Source: Gammaproteobacteria bacterium (lineage in GTDB: Bacteria; Pseudomonadota; Gammaproteobacteria; Steroidobacterales; Steroidobacteraceae). Taken from it: DNA of 36,863 bases. Positions 11,623 to 20,361 of this stretch are shown here, one piece after another. How positions within the stretch are numbered: the stretch's first letter is position 1; every line of letters starts with the position of its first letter. The stretch is taken from NCBI GenBank assembly GCA_030040575.1, contig JASHTK010000243.1, positions 1 to 36,863 of the forward strand, written 5' to 3'. Both the position numbers and the translations under genes were made by a program. Below the pieces are notes generated by a model, which had not been told where the DNA came from, made no database searches, and saw only the letters and a program-made list of their open reading frames with translations.

Positions 11623-11666
11623 CTATAACCGCCTTGTCACCGAGTCTGTACCGACTTCATAACCCG
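11623..11666 (+). promoter_or_regulatory. Four tandem 11-bp direct repeats upstream of the porin
   Basis: CTATAACCGCC TTGTCACCGAG TCTGTACCGAC TTCATAACCCG. Confidence 0.65.
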
Positions 11667-11966
11667 CGATCCTTAGCATTTCTCCCCGATCGGACGGGTG
11701 CGCGGGGAATGAGCCCGCGTGTCCGGACCGTGCCGTCGGGCTGAAAACGAATCAACGAGTCTCGAACCTTTGCATGTCAACGAAACGTTGCGCAACTCGG
11801 CCGCAACACAGCGAATCGCATGGCCCTGCGCACGGCGCCACCTCGCGCCGCTCGCCACCGGAGGGCATGCGTTCGACTCCGTGAACAGGCGAAGAGCCTC
11901 GCTCGGTCGATAACGGCGCGCCGCGAATGGCGCGCCCTCACTCAAATCATTCTGGAGCACTTCACC

Positions 11967-13211
11967 ATGCGCAAACAGACCCTCAAGGCAGTCATGATCG
12001 GCGGTTGCGCCGCCGCGACAACTGCCTTCCTCGCACCGGTCGCATTCGCCGTGGAACTCGGAGACAACACCACGCTCGGAGGCCAGGTGTTCTCCGACCT
12101 CAGTTACATCAATCTGCAGAACGATAACTCGAAGGGGGTCCCGGTCGAGACGCAGCCGGATGGCACGGGCTTCGACGTGAAGCGCTTCTACCTCATCGTC
12201 AACCACACCTTCAACGACATCTGGTCCGCGGATCTCACGACGGACGCCCAGTACGCCACCGCGAGCACGAGCACGGTCGACACCTCGCCGACGGGCACGA
12301 CGAGCGCGCTGACGAGCCAGACGACGAGCGGCGGCGTCACGGAGGTGTTCATCAAGAAGCTCTACCTGCAGGGCGCTTTCAACAAGGCCTTCGTTCTCGA
12401 CGTGGGCTCGTACACCTCCTCCTGGGCGCCGTTCGTCGAAAATCAGTACGGCTACCGCTGGATCGACAAGACCGAGACGGACCGCCTCGGACTCGCCAAC
12501 ACAGCCGACTGGGGCGCGTTTGCGACCGGTGCATTCGGCCCGGACAACATTGTGAGCTACTCCGTCGGCGCCGTGGACGGCGGCGGATACAAGAACCCGA
12601 CGCGCACCAAGTTCGTCGATCTCGACAGCCGTCTCTCCGTGCAGCCCGTCAGCTGGCTGACGCTTGGAGTCGGATTCTATGACGGCCACCTCGGTCAGAT
12701 CACCGCGTCCAACTCGAACTACCCGAACAACACGGCCACGCGCCTCGACGGGCTGGTCGCCGTCAAGTTCGCGGGCCTGCGCGTCGGTGGCGAGTATTTC
12801 GAAGCCAAGAACTTCAAGACGGTCAACAGTGCGGCGGCGGCCGTCTACGGGACCTCATCGATCGTGACGAGCTCCGGCGCGTCCCCAATCAGCGACCAGG
12901 CGGCGGGTTATTCGACGTGGGCCTCCTACGATTTCACGTCCCAATGGTCGGTATTCGCGCGTTACGACCACGCTGCCTTGAGCGAGGACGTCGCGAAAGG
13001 ACTCGAGGACGTCTACTACAACTTCGGCGTCGCGTACGCGATCTTGAAGCAGCTCGACGTGGCGCTCGTTTACAAGAACGAGAGAGTGACCGGCGGCTCG
13101 ACCTCGATCTCCGGCGCGGACGCGAACGGCTCCTACACGATCGGCGGCGCCAATGACAAAGGCGCCGGCACGTTCCGGGAGTACGGTGTGTACCTACAGT
13201 ATGGGTTCTGA
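11967..13211 (+). CDS. Outer-membrane beta-barrel porin-like protein
   Basis: Signal peptide MRKQTLKAVMIGGCAAATTAFLAPVAFA; aromatic-terminated barrel ending YGVYLQYGF; ATG 11967 preceded by ggag. Confidence 0.8.
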   Translation: MRKQTLKAVMIGGCAAATTAFLAPVAFAVELGDNTTLGGQVFSDLSYINLQNDNSKGVPVETQPDGTGFDVKRFYLIVNHTFNDIWSADLTTDAQYATASTSTVDTSPTGTTSALTSQTTSGGVTEVFIKKLYLQGAFNKAFVLDVGSYTSSWAPFVENQYGYRWIDKTETDRLGLANTADWGAFATGAFGPDNIVSYSVGAVDGGGYKNPTRTKFVDLDSRLSVQPVSWLTLGVGFYDGHLGQITASNSNYPNNTATRLDGLVAVKFAGLRVGGEYFEAKNFKTVNSAAAAVYGTSSIVTSSGASPISDQAAGYSTWASYDFTSQWSVFARYDHAALSEDVAKGLEDVYYNFGVAYAILKQLDVALVYKNERVTGGSTSISGADANGSYTIGGANDKGAGTFREYGVYLQYGF

Positions 13212-13231
13212 CGGGCGGGCCTTACCGCCCG
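13212..13231. terminator. Hairpin immediately after the porin stop codon
   Basis: cgggcgg-gcctta-ccgcccg, 7-bp perfect stem. Confidence 0.45.
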
Positions 13232-13250
13232 GCATGGCGATATTCCAAAA

Positions 13251-13326
13251 ATGTCACCGCCCACGCTGAGTCGCCGGCCCGATTTCGCCCGGATTGTCAC
13301 CCGGCGGCGACTGGCTTGATATCGGC
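13251..13326 (+). promoter_or_regulatory. Repeat-box region upstream of the FAD/NAD(P)-binding gene
   Basis: ATGTCACCGCC at 13251; phased TTTCGCCCGGA TTGTCACCCGG CGGCGACTGGC TTGATATCGGC at 13283-13326 (weaker match). Confidence 0.5.
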
Positions 13327-13337
13327 GTTCCGCTAGG

Positions 13338-13374
13338 CTCCTTCCTCGCGCCGACCCTCGGCGCGAGGAAGGAG
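13338..13374 (+). promoter_or_regulatory. 17-bp hairpin whose 3' arm contains the Shine-Dalgarno of the downstream gene
   Basis: ctccttcctcgcgccga-ccc-tcggcgcgaggaaggag; AAGGAGG at 13369-13375, ATG at 13383. Confidence 0.6.
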
Positions 13375-13382
13375 GCTGCAGG

Positions 13383-14813
13383 ATGCCGCCCCACGCTGCG
13401 CGAACCATCGTCATTGTCGGCGCCGGCTTCAGCGGCACGACGGTCGCGATCAATCTGCTGCGGCTCGCCGGGAGCGAGCCGCTCACCCTGGTGCTCCTCG
13501 ACCGGGTGCGCGGAGCCCGCGGCCTCGCGTACGCCCGCCGCGAATACCCCTACCTGCTCAACGTCCCGGCCGGGCGGATGGCGGCGACCTCCGCGGAGCC
13601 CGCCGAGTTCCTGGCATTCGCTCAACGTCGCCGGCCCGGCACGACGGCCGAAGACTTCCTGCCCCGCGAGCTCTACGGGGATTACCTCGAGGACGTGGTG
13701 AGGGCCGCCGAGCTCGCCTCTCCGGCTCACGTGCGCGTCGAGCGTGTGCACGGGCAGGCGAGCTTCATCGAGTCGCAGCGCGGCGCCGCGCCGATCGCCG
13801 TACATCTTGCCGACGGGCGCAGGCTCCACGCGGATGAGGTCGTGCTCGCCCTCGGCAATCCGCCTCCGGCGCGGCTCGCGGGCGCGGAGGGGCTATGGGG
13901 CTGCCCTGGCTACGTCGACGACCCGTGGCGCGAGCCGCCCGCCTTCCGTCCGGGCGAGAAGGTGCTCGTGGTCGGCACGGGCCTCACGATGGCGGATGTC
14001 GTTCTCGCCGGATCCGCTTGCGCCCCGAGCGCCGTCACCCATGCGATCTCCCGCCACGGCCTGCTGCCGCTCGCCCAGACCGCCCTGCGCCACACGCCGA
14101 TCGAGGCGGATGCGCGGGCCGTGCTGCACGCGGCATCGCTCTCGATGCGCCGCCTGTGGCGCGCGGTCCGCGCGCTGGTCGAGCACCTGGAGCGCCGCGG
14201 CGCAGACTGGCGCGAGTCCGTGACGCTTGTGCGCAATCTCGCGCCCGCCCTGTGGCAGCGCATGCCTCTCCGCGAGCGGCGCCGCTTTCTCCGGCACGCG
14301 CGCGCCTACTGGGAAGTCCATCGACACCGGCTGCCGGATCGCACCGCGGCCGGGCTCGATGAGCTGAGGAGGCAGGAGCGGCTGCACGTGCACGCCGGTC
14401 GGATCGTCGCGCTCGAGCGCGCCCACGGGCGAATCCGCGTGGACTGGCGTGCGCGCGGCGCGGAGCGCCTCTCGACTTTATGGGTCGATCGAGTGATCAA
14501 CTGCACCGGACCGGATTACGACGCGCGTCGCTCGCGCGATCCGCTGCTGCGGTCGCTCCTCGCGCAAGGCCTCGCGGTGGCGGACGGCCTCGGGCTCGGA
14601 CTGCGCACCGGCGCGCATGGCGCGCTGATCGATGCGCGCGGCCAGGCGGCCGGCCATCTGTACTACGTCGGCCCGATGCTGCGCGCCGACCACTGGGAGA
14701 CGACGGCGGTCCAGGAGCTGCGCGGACACGCCGAGCGCCTGGCGCGCCATCTGACGGCGCCGAGCGCGGGGCGAAGACTCCCGATCGCCGAGGCCCTCAC
14801 TGCCCCGCCGTGA
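13383..14813 (+). CDS. FAD/NAD(P)-binding protein (NAD_binding_9-like)
   Basis: [23 protein letters not shown] Rossmann motif, [22 protein letters not shown], second dinucleotide motif [13 protein letters not shown]. Confidence 0.85.
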   Translation: MPPHAARTIVIVGAGFSGTTVAINLLRLAGSEPLTLVLLDRVRGARGLAYARREYPYLLNVPAGRMAATSAEPAEFLAFAQRRRPGTTAEDFLPRELYGDYLEDVVRAAELASPAHVRVERVHGQASFIESQRGAAPIAVHLADGRRLHADEVVLALGNPPPARLAGAEGLWGCPGYVDDPWREPPAFRPGEKVLVVGTGLTMADVVLAGSACAPSAVTHAISRHGLLPLAQTALRHTPIEADARAVLHAASLSMRRLWRAVRALVEHLERRGADWRESVTLVRNLAPALWQRMPLRERRRFLRHARAYWEVHRHRLPDRTAAGLDELRRQERLHVHAGRIVALERAHGRIRVDWRARGAERLSTLWVDRVINCTGPDYDARRSRDPLLRSLLAQGLAVADGLGLGLRTGAHGALIDARGQAAGHLYYVGPMLRADHWETTAVQELRGHAERLARHLTAPSAGRRLPIAEALTAPP

Positions 14814-15831
14814 TCTGGTCGAAGATGCCGCCCTCGTCGAATTGCTCCCGCTGCACCTGCGCCCAGCCCCCGAAATCGGCGATCGTGACGAGGCGCACCT
14901 GCGGAAACTCCGCCGCATGCTCGGCTGCGACCTCCGGGTCCCGCGGCCGATAGAAGTGGCGCGCGATGATCTCCTGAGCCTCCTTGCTGTAGAGGTATTC
15001 GAGGTACGCCTGCGCGAGCTCGCGGGTGCCGTGACGCAAGACCACCTCGTCCACGACGGCGACGCACGGCTCCGCGAGGATGCTGATCGAGGGGACGACG
15101 ATCTGCAGGTCCTGCGTTCCCTCCTCCTCGATGGCAAGGTGCGCCTCGTTCTCCCACGCGAGCAGCACATCCCCGATACCGCGCTGGACGAACGTCCCGG
15201 TCGCGTCCCGCGCGCCCGTGTCCATCACCGGGACGTGCTGGTAGAGCTCGCGCACGAATTGCCTTGCGGTCGCTGCGTTGCCTCCGGGCTGGTGCAGCGC
15301 CCACGCCCAGGCGGCAAGATAATTCCAGCGCGCACCGCCCGAGGTCTTCGGGTTCGGCGTGATGACCTGCACGCCGGGCCTGATGAGATCGCCCCAGTCG
15401 TGAATGCCCTTCGGGTTGCCCCGCCTCACGAGGAACACGATCGTCGAGGTGTACGGTGCGCTGTCATCCGGCAACCGGCTCTGCCAGTTGAGCGGCAGCA
15501 GCTTGCCCCGCGTCGCGATGGCGTCGATGTCGCCCGCGAGCGCGAGCGTCACGACATCGGCCGGCAGGCCCGCGATGACCGACTGGGCCTGCTTGGCGGA
15601 GCCGCCGTGCGACATCTCGACCCGCAGGATCTGTCCGGTCTTCGCGCGCCAGTAGCGCGCGAACGCGGCGTTGTAGTCGCGGTACAGCTCCCGCGTCGGA
15701 TCGTAGGACACGTTGAGGAGGGTCACGGTGTCGGCCGCCCGTGCCACCGTCGGCGTCACGATCGCGGCTGAAGCCGCGGTCAGCAGCGCGCAGGCCGCGG
15801 CACCGTGGAGGAGGGAGCTAAATCTTCGCAT
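14797..15831 (-). CDS. sbp: Sulfate/thiosulfate ABC transporter periplasmic substrate-binding protein
   Basis: Signal peptide [70 protein letters not shown]; alternative start 15843. Confidence 0.92.
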   Translation of the reverse strand: MRRFSSLLHGAAACALLTAASAAIVTPTVARAADTVTLLNVSYDPTRELYRDYNAAFARYWRAKTGQILRVEMSHGGSAKQAQSVIAGLPADVVTLALAGDIDAIATRGKLLPLNWQSRLPDDSAPYTSTIVFLVRRGNPKGIHDWGDLIRPGVQVITPNPKTSGGARWNYLAAWAWALHQPGGNAATARQFVRELYQHVPVMDTGARDATGTFVQRGIGDVLLAWENEAHLAIEEEGTQDLQIVVPSISILAEPCVAVVDEVVLRHGTRELAQAYLEYLYSKEAQEIIARHFYRPRDPEVAAEHAAEFPQVRLVTIADFGGWAQVQREQFDEGGIFDQITAGQ

Positions 15832-15902
15832 GACAGGTTCCATCGCGAGTCGAGCGATCTGCGGCGGCGCGCCGTTGCGCCATCCGCGCAAGCTAGATCG
15901 GA

Positions 15903-15947
15903 TCCGGTGACAAAGTCAGTCTGCGCGCGGTGACAAACCGGTCGCGG
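15903..15947 (-). promoter_or_regulatory. 11-bp repeat array upstream of sbp
   Basis: Minus strand: CCGCGACCGGT TTGTCACCGCG CGCAGACTGAC (t) TTGTCACCGGA; last unit shifted 1 nt. Confidence 0.6.
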
Positions 15948-15950
15948 ACC

Positions 15951-15969
15951 GCGCGGCGGAGCGCCGCGC
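15951..15969. terminator. GC-rich hairpin downstream of the 15994-16482 gene
   Basis: gcgcggcg-gag-cgccgcgc, 8-bp perfect stem. Confidence 0.35.
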
Positions 15970-15993
15970 CGAGCGCTGCGCCTCGAGCGAGGC

Positions 15994-16482
15994 TCACTCC
16001 TCGGGCGCGTGCGGATCGATGATCCGGATCGGCAGGTCCCAGTGCGCCTCGACCAGCTTCCAGCGCTCGTTCTCCTCGCGACGCAGCGTCTTGCGGTCCG
16101 GAAAGAGCTGGCGCTCGATCACGCTCTCCTGCTCCGGAGCGAGGATGTTCTTGTACACGATCAAGACAGTGTAGTCCCAGCGCTCATCCTCGCTCGTGTG
16201 CAGGCGGGGCCGGTAAATCGTGTAGCTCAGCACATCCCCGAGCTGCTTCTCCCGATCGAGGATCCGCAGCTGGTACTTCTTGAACCGATCGAGGAACTCA
16301 TCGGCGTAGCCCCACTTGACCTTGTAGACCCATTCGACGATGTAGGGCTGCGTGAGGGCGGGCGAGTCCTGAGCCGCGGACGGCGGCGCCGCTGCGATCG
16401 CACCCATCGCGCCGAGCGATGCGACGCCCCAGAGCAAGCGGCGCACGACGCCGCGTAACCGAGACGAACCGTGCCTCATCAT
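15994..16482 (-). CDS. Hypothetical exported protein
   Basis: Signal-peptide-like N-terminus ...LLWGVASLGAMGAIAAAPPSAAQ then charged alpha/beta-like domain YIVEWVYKVKWGYADEFLDRFKKYQLRILDREKQLG. Confidence 0.8.
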   Translation of the reverse strand: MMRHGSSRLRGVVRRLLWGVASLGAMGAIAAAPPSAAQDSPALTQPYIVEWVYKVKWGYADEFLDRFKKYQLRILDREKQLGDVLSYTIYRPRLHTSEDERWDYTVLIVYKNILAPEQESVIERQLFPDRKTLRREENERWKLVEAHWDLPIRIIDPHAPEE

Positions 16483-16717
16483 CCGAGTGAACTCCCCTGC
16501 GGCGAGCGTGCGGCCGAGCGGCGCATCTTAGAACGCGCCCCGCCGCTCATCAATGGAGGGGACACGCCATCCATCGAGGTGATGCGCCGCGATCGATACG
16601 CGTCCGTTATAGCGACATGAACAAACGGCAGTTCCCGGACGCCGCCCGCTGTCCTACTCTCGGTCGGGACGCTCCCCCGGCGCTCCTTACAGGAATTCCC
16701 GCTGCTCGAGTCCGACC

Positions 16718-16921
16718 ATGCACGACTGCGCTCAGCCCTGCCGCGTCATTGACCTCGCGGAATATCGCGCGCGGCGCGTGGCGCGCGCCTCAACCGCGCC
16801 GCCCGCCCGCTACGTGCTGTGGTATCCCGGAGTCGGGTTTTTCGGGCCGCACCCGCCTCGCTCCGCGCAGCGCGACTCGGAGCGCGGATTCGCCGCCGAG
16901 CGCTTCGAGCGCCGGCCCTAG
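16718..16921 (+). CDS. Possible small protein (67 aa) upstream of XRE-cupin gene
   Basis: MHDCAQPCRVIDLAEYRARRVARAS...; plausible composition but no strong SD. Confidence 0.3.
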   Translation: MHDCAQPCRVIDLAEYRARRVARASTAPPARYVLWYPGVGFFGPHPPRSAQRDSERGFAAERFERRP

Positions 16922-16948
16922 CCTCACGGGGGTCGGCCCGGGGAGACG

Positions 16949-17602
16949 ATGAAGCAGGCCGCGCCGGTGCCGGGCACGAGGAAAGGCGAAGCGCCACCGC
17001 CGAAGGACCCAGGCCCACCCCATCGACCTCACGATGCGGGAATCGGCGCGGTCGTCGGCGGACGGCTGAAGCACCTGCGCGAGCAAGCCGATCTCTCGCT
17101 CGAGCAGCTCTCGCGGCTCTCGCACGTGAGCCGCGGAATGCTGAACCAGATCGAGCTCGGGCGCAGCGTGCCGACCGTCACCGTGCTCGCGCGGATCGCC
17201 GAGGCCTTTGAGCTCCCCGTCTCGGTCTTCTTGACGCGCGAGAGCGCCGACAGCCTTCAGGTCCTCAAGCTGAGCGAGGCAAACGTGCTGCGCTCGGCGG
17301 ACGGCCGGTTTACCTCACGCGCGCTCTTCCCTTTTCGCGGCGCGCGTAAGACGGAATTCTACGAGCTCAAGCTGCAACCCGGCTGCAACCATCGCAGTGC
17401 CGCGCACGGCAGCGGAACGACGGAGAACCTCGTGGTCGCAAGCGGCACGGTGGAGATCGAGGTCGCGTCGGCTACGTATGCGCTCGCCGCGGGCGATGCC
17501 ATCCACTTCGCCGCCGACGTGCCGCATGGCTACCGCAATCGCGGATCGGACGCCGCGGTCGCCTACCTCGTAATGGCCTATCCGCAGTCCGTGACGTACT
17601 GA
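16949..17602 (+). CDS. XRE-family HTH regulator with C-terminal cupin domain (SutR-like architecture)
   Basis: VGGRLKHLREQADLSLEQLSRLSHVSRGMLNQIELGRSVPTVTVLARIAEAFELPVSVFL; cupin LVVASGTVEIEVASATYALAAGDAIHFAADVPHGYRN. Confidence 0.9.
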   Translation: MKQAAPVPGTRKGEAPPPKDPGPPHRPHDAGIGAVVGGRLKHLREQADLSLEQLSRLSHVSRGMLNQIELGRSVPTVTVLARIAEAFELPVSVFLTRESADSLQVLKLSEANVLRSADGRFTSRALFPFRGARKTEFYELKLQPGCNHRSAAHGSGTTENLVVASGTVEIEVASATYALAAGDAIHFAADVPHGYRNRGSDAAVAYLVMAYPQSVTY

Positions 17603-17612
17603 GCCTGCCGGC

Positions 17613-18113
17613 TCAGTGAGTGCAGACCATCACCGGCACGGCACCGCACATCATCGTCATCGGCATGCCGCAGCTCATCATGCGGGTCATGGTCTCGCAG
17701 CACATCTTCAGCATGTCCATGCTCATCATGCCGGTCGGGGTCATCATGCAGGTCATGCCGTGAGCGCCCATCTCGCAGCTCATCGCCGGCATCATCGCCA
17801 TCCCGCAGCAGCTCATCATCGGCATCCCCGCGCAGGCGAGCGAGCACGGCGTGCCGCTCTTCATCATGCCCGCGAGCATGGCGCACATGTCCTTCATCAT
17901 CTCCAGGGTGCCGCCCTCCCCCGGCATCATCACGCACTTCATGCCCTTCTCGGTCATCGAGCAGGTCATGCGGCACGCCATCGGCACCATCATCGGCACC
18001 GGCATCGACATCGGCATGGGCATTGGCATGGCGGACATCATGCTCATCGGGGACATCGGGGTTTGCATGCGGGCGGCGGTCGTCATGGCGGCTCTCCAGT
18101 CATCGAGGCTCAT
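17613..18113 (-). CDS. Met/Cys-rich protein with two tandem 53-residue repeats
   Basis: 166 aa; about 50 Met and 15 Cys by hand count; repeats at residues 50-102 and 112-164 align without gaps. Confidence 0.7.
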   Translation of the reverse strand: MSLDDWRAAMTTAARMQTPMSPMSMMSAMPMPMPMSMPVPMMVPMACRMTCSMTEKGMKCVMMPGEGGTLEMMKDMCAMLAGMMKSGTPCSLACAGMPMMSCCGMAMMPAMSCEMGAHGMTCMMTPTGMMSMDMLKMCCETMTRMMSCGMPMTMMCGAVPVMVCTH

Positions 18114-18276
18114 AACTCAATCGACTAACATCATAACCATCGCCCGATATCCGTTCAATCCGCGGCCGCTTCACCGCGGTTTCATCCAATATAACGGATC
18201 CACGGATGTGATCGCGGACACGCCGCCCGGCGCGTGTTGACGTCTCAAACAGAGGCGCGCGCGACGCTGCGCGCAT

Positions 18277-18298
18277 TTGATACCGAATTGTCACCGCC
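18277..18298 (+). promoter_or_regulatory. Two tandem 11-bp boxes upstream of the YeiH-family exporter
   Basis: TTGATACCGAA TTGTCACCGCC. Confidence 0.55.
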
Positions 18299-18541
18299 GC
18301 GGCGCGGCTCCCTCCGCGAGCGGAAATTTGATTGAGCGCGCTGCGCGGAGCCGCAACATGACGTTTGGCTCTAAGCTCAGTCGAATCGATCATTCAAACA
18401 GCCTTGTCTTTCGAATGCGCGCCGCATACATTTTGAACACGCGAACGGTGATCGAAGAACCATGTGCCTGCCCCGAGCGCAAAGCGCGCCGCGGCGCGCC
18501 GAACCGCTGAGCCCAGCCACGACTACCGAGGGGAGCCACTT

Positions 18542-19936
18542 ATGTCCGCGACCACATCGCCCGCGACCGCCTCGATCCAGCAGGCGCCGAGCCGGCCCGA
18601 GCTGCTCGGCAAGGAGGATTGGTGGGCCATCTGGATCGGCCTCGGGCTCCTCGCCGCCGCCGTGATCCTCTTCTCCTCGGGCTCCAGCATCGGCTGGCTC
18701 GCCCTCGCGCCCGCGAAGTGGCACGCGCTCCCGCAGCTCGGCGCACAGCTCGCGGCCCATGCGGTTCAATACCTCGCGCTCTTCCTGCTCTGGGCGGTGA
18801 TTCTCGGCGTCGCGGTCGCCGCGCTCGGCATTCCGCTGAGCGAGTTTCTCCCCTCCTTTCTCTTCATCTACATCGGCTCCATCGCGATCTTCGCGCTCGG
18901 TCAGTGGGACAAGGCGGACCACTACAACCTCGAGCCGCCGCTCGTCGCGCTCGTGCTTGGGCTTGCGATCGCCAACACCACGCGGCTGCCGCGCTGGCTC
19001 GAGTCCGGCTTCCGCGTCGAGTTCTACATCAAGACCGGCATCGTGCTGCTCGGGGCCACCCTGCCGTTCACGCTGATCCTCTGGGCCGGTCCCGTTGCCG
19101 TCGTGCAGGCCGCGATCGTCTCGCTCGCGACGTTCGGTACGATCTTCTTCGTCGGCAAGCGGCTCGGCCTTGATCGCCGGCTCGCGGCGACCCTCGGCGC
19201 GGGCGGCGCCATTTGTGGAGTGTCCGGCTCGATCGCCATCGCCGGGGCGGTCGGGGCGAAGAAGGAGCACGCACCGATCGCGATCTCCCTCGTGATCCTC
19301 TGGGCGATCGTCTTCATCTTCGCGTTACCGCTCGCCTCCCGCGCGCTGCATCTGCCGACCGGGGTCGCGGGCGCCTGGATCGGAACGTCCGAGTTCGCCG
19401 ACGCCGCAGGCCTTGCCGCCGCGCAGACCTACAGCGACTACGCCGGCCATGTCGCCGGCATCCCCGGACACGCGGACGCCGCCATCAACGCTTACACGCT
19501 GATGAAGGTGATCGGCCGCGACATCTGGATCGGGATCTGGGCGCTCATCCTGTCGATCGTCGCGACGACGCGCTGGGAGTCGACCGGCATCGAAGGCCGC
19601 GCCGGCGCGGGCGAGGTCTGGCGGCGCTTCCCGAAATTCGTGATCGGCTTCCTCATCGCCTCGCTCGTCGTCACGGCGATCGCCCACGGCTATGACTACG
19701 CGAGTTACACGAAGAGCCTCGTGCCGAAGCTCGTCGGGCCGGTGAAGAACCTGCGCACCTGGGCGTTCATCTTCTGCTTCTTCAGCATTGGACTCACCAC
19801 CCGCTTCGCGGACTTCGCCAAGGCCGGCTCCAAGCCGTTCTATGCGTTCACGGCGGGCGTGGTCGTGAACGTCGTCTTGGGCTTTGTGCTCTCCACGCAG
19901 GTCTTCGCGAGCTTCTGGACGGCGCTCGGCCAATGA
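18542..19936 (+). CDS. YeiH/UPF0324-family putative sulfate exporter
   Basis: Multi-TM protein; NTTRLPRWLESGFRVEFYIKTGIVLLGATLPF, ATLGAGGAICGVSGSIAIAGAVGAKKEH, GTSEFADAAGLAAAQ, NAYTLMKVIGRDIWIGIWALIL. Confidence 0.88.
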   Translation: MSATTSPATASIQQAPSRPELLGKEDWWAIWIGLGLLAAAVILFSSGSSIGWLALAPAKWHALPQLGAQLAAHAVQYLALFLLWAVILGVAVAALGIPLSEFLPSFLFIYIGSIAIFALGQWDKADHYNLEPPLVALVLGLAIANTTRLPRWLESGFRVEFYIKTGIVLLGATLPFTLILWAGPVAVVQAAIVSLATFGTIFFVGKRLGLDRRLAATLGAGGAICGVSGSIAIAGAVGAKKEHAPIAISLVILWAIVFIFALPLASRALHLPTGVAGAWIGTSEFADAAGLAAAQTYSDYAGHVAGIPGHADAAINAYTLMKVIGRDIWIGIWALILSIVATTRWESTGIEGRAGAGEVWRRFPKFVIGFLIASLVVTAIAHGYDYASYTKSLVPKLVGPVKNLRTWAFIFCFFSIGLTTRFADFAKAGSKPFYAFTAGVVVNVVLGFVLSTQVFASFWTALGQ

Positions 19937-20151
19937 GCGTCCGCGTTTCTCCGGTGGCGGCGGCTCTGCGCTGCGCGGACTGCCGCCACTTTTTCAATGC
20001 ACCGCAGCTGCTGGAGGAAAAGATCGCAGGCCTCAAGGTGATGGGATCGGCGTACGGCGCCGTGCGGGTCGGGGACGGGCTGTGCCGGCTTCACGATCGC
20101 TATCTGTCCGCCGACTACCGCTGCGCGCGCTTTGCGCCCCGTGCGGCATAG
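19933..20151 (+). CDS. Small four-Cys protein (72 aa) translationally coupled to the exporter
   Basis: ATGA overlap with exporter stop; CADCRHFF...GLCRLHDRYLSADYRCARF. Confidence 0.65.
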   Translation: MSVRVSPVAAALRCADCRHFFNAPQLLEEKIAGLKVMGSAYGAVRVGDGLCRLHDRYLSADYRCARFAPRAA

Positions 20152-20321
20152 CGCTACCGGTAGGCGCCACCGTGCAGCATCCCCCGAGCCGGGGTCTCAA
20201 GCGACTCCTGCAGTTCATGAGGACCGCCATGGAGGTGTCCGACACGCTCGCGCGAATCGCCGCGGATGCGAACCGCTCGGCGCGCCGCCCTGCCGCCGAG
20301 CCCCCCTCTCCTTCACTCTCG

Positions 20322-20360
20322 CGGGGTGACAATCGGGTGAAATAGCCGATCGTCACCTGC
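20322..20360. promoter_or_regulatory. Box region upstream of sigma-54 activator: tandem minus-strand boxes plus one plus-strand box forming an inverted repeat
   Basis: Minus strand ATTTCACCCGA TTGTCACCCCG; inverted repeat GGTGACAATCGG-N9-CCGATCGTCACC (one mismatch) at 20325-20357. Confidence 0.55.
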
Positions 20361-20361
20361 C

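Noticed and set aside
11634-11666. TTGTCA as a simple sigma-70 -35 element
   Set aside because: Considered because TTGTCA resembles a -35 box, but -10 matches at 17-18 bp are poor and absent at most other copies; phased 11-bp repetition is the better explanation.
17616-18128. Plus-strand ORF encoding an extremely His-rich polypeptide opposite the Met/Cys-rich gene
   Set aside because: CAT (His) is the reverse complement of ATG (Met), so a Met-rich sense gene automatically yields a His-rich antisense frame. The minus frame has the repeat structure and a natural start.
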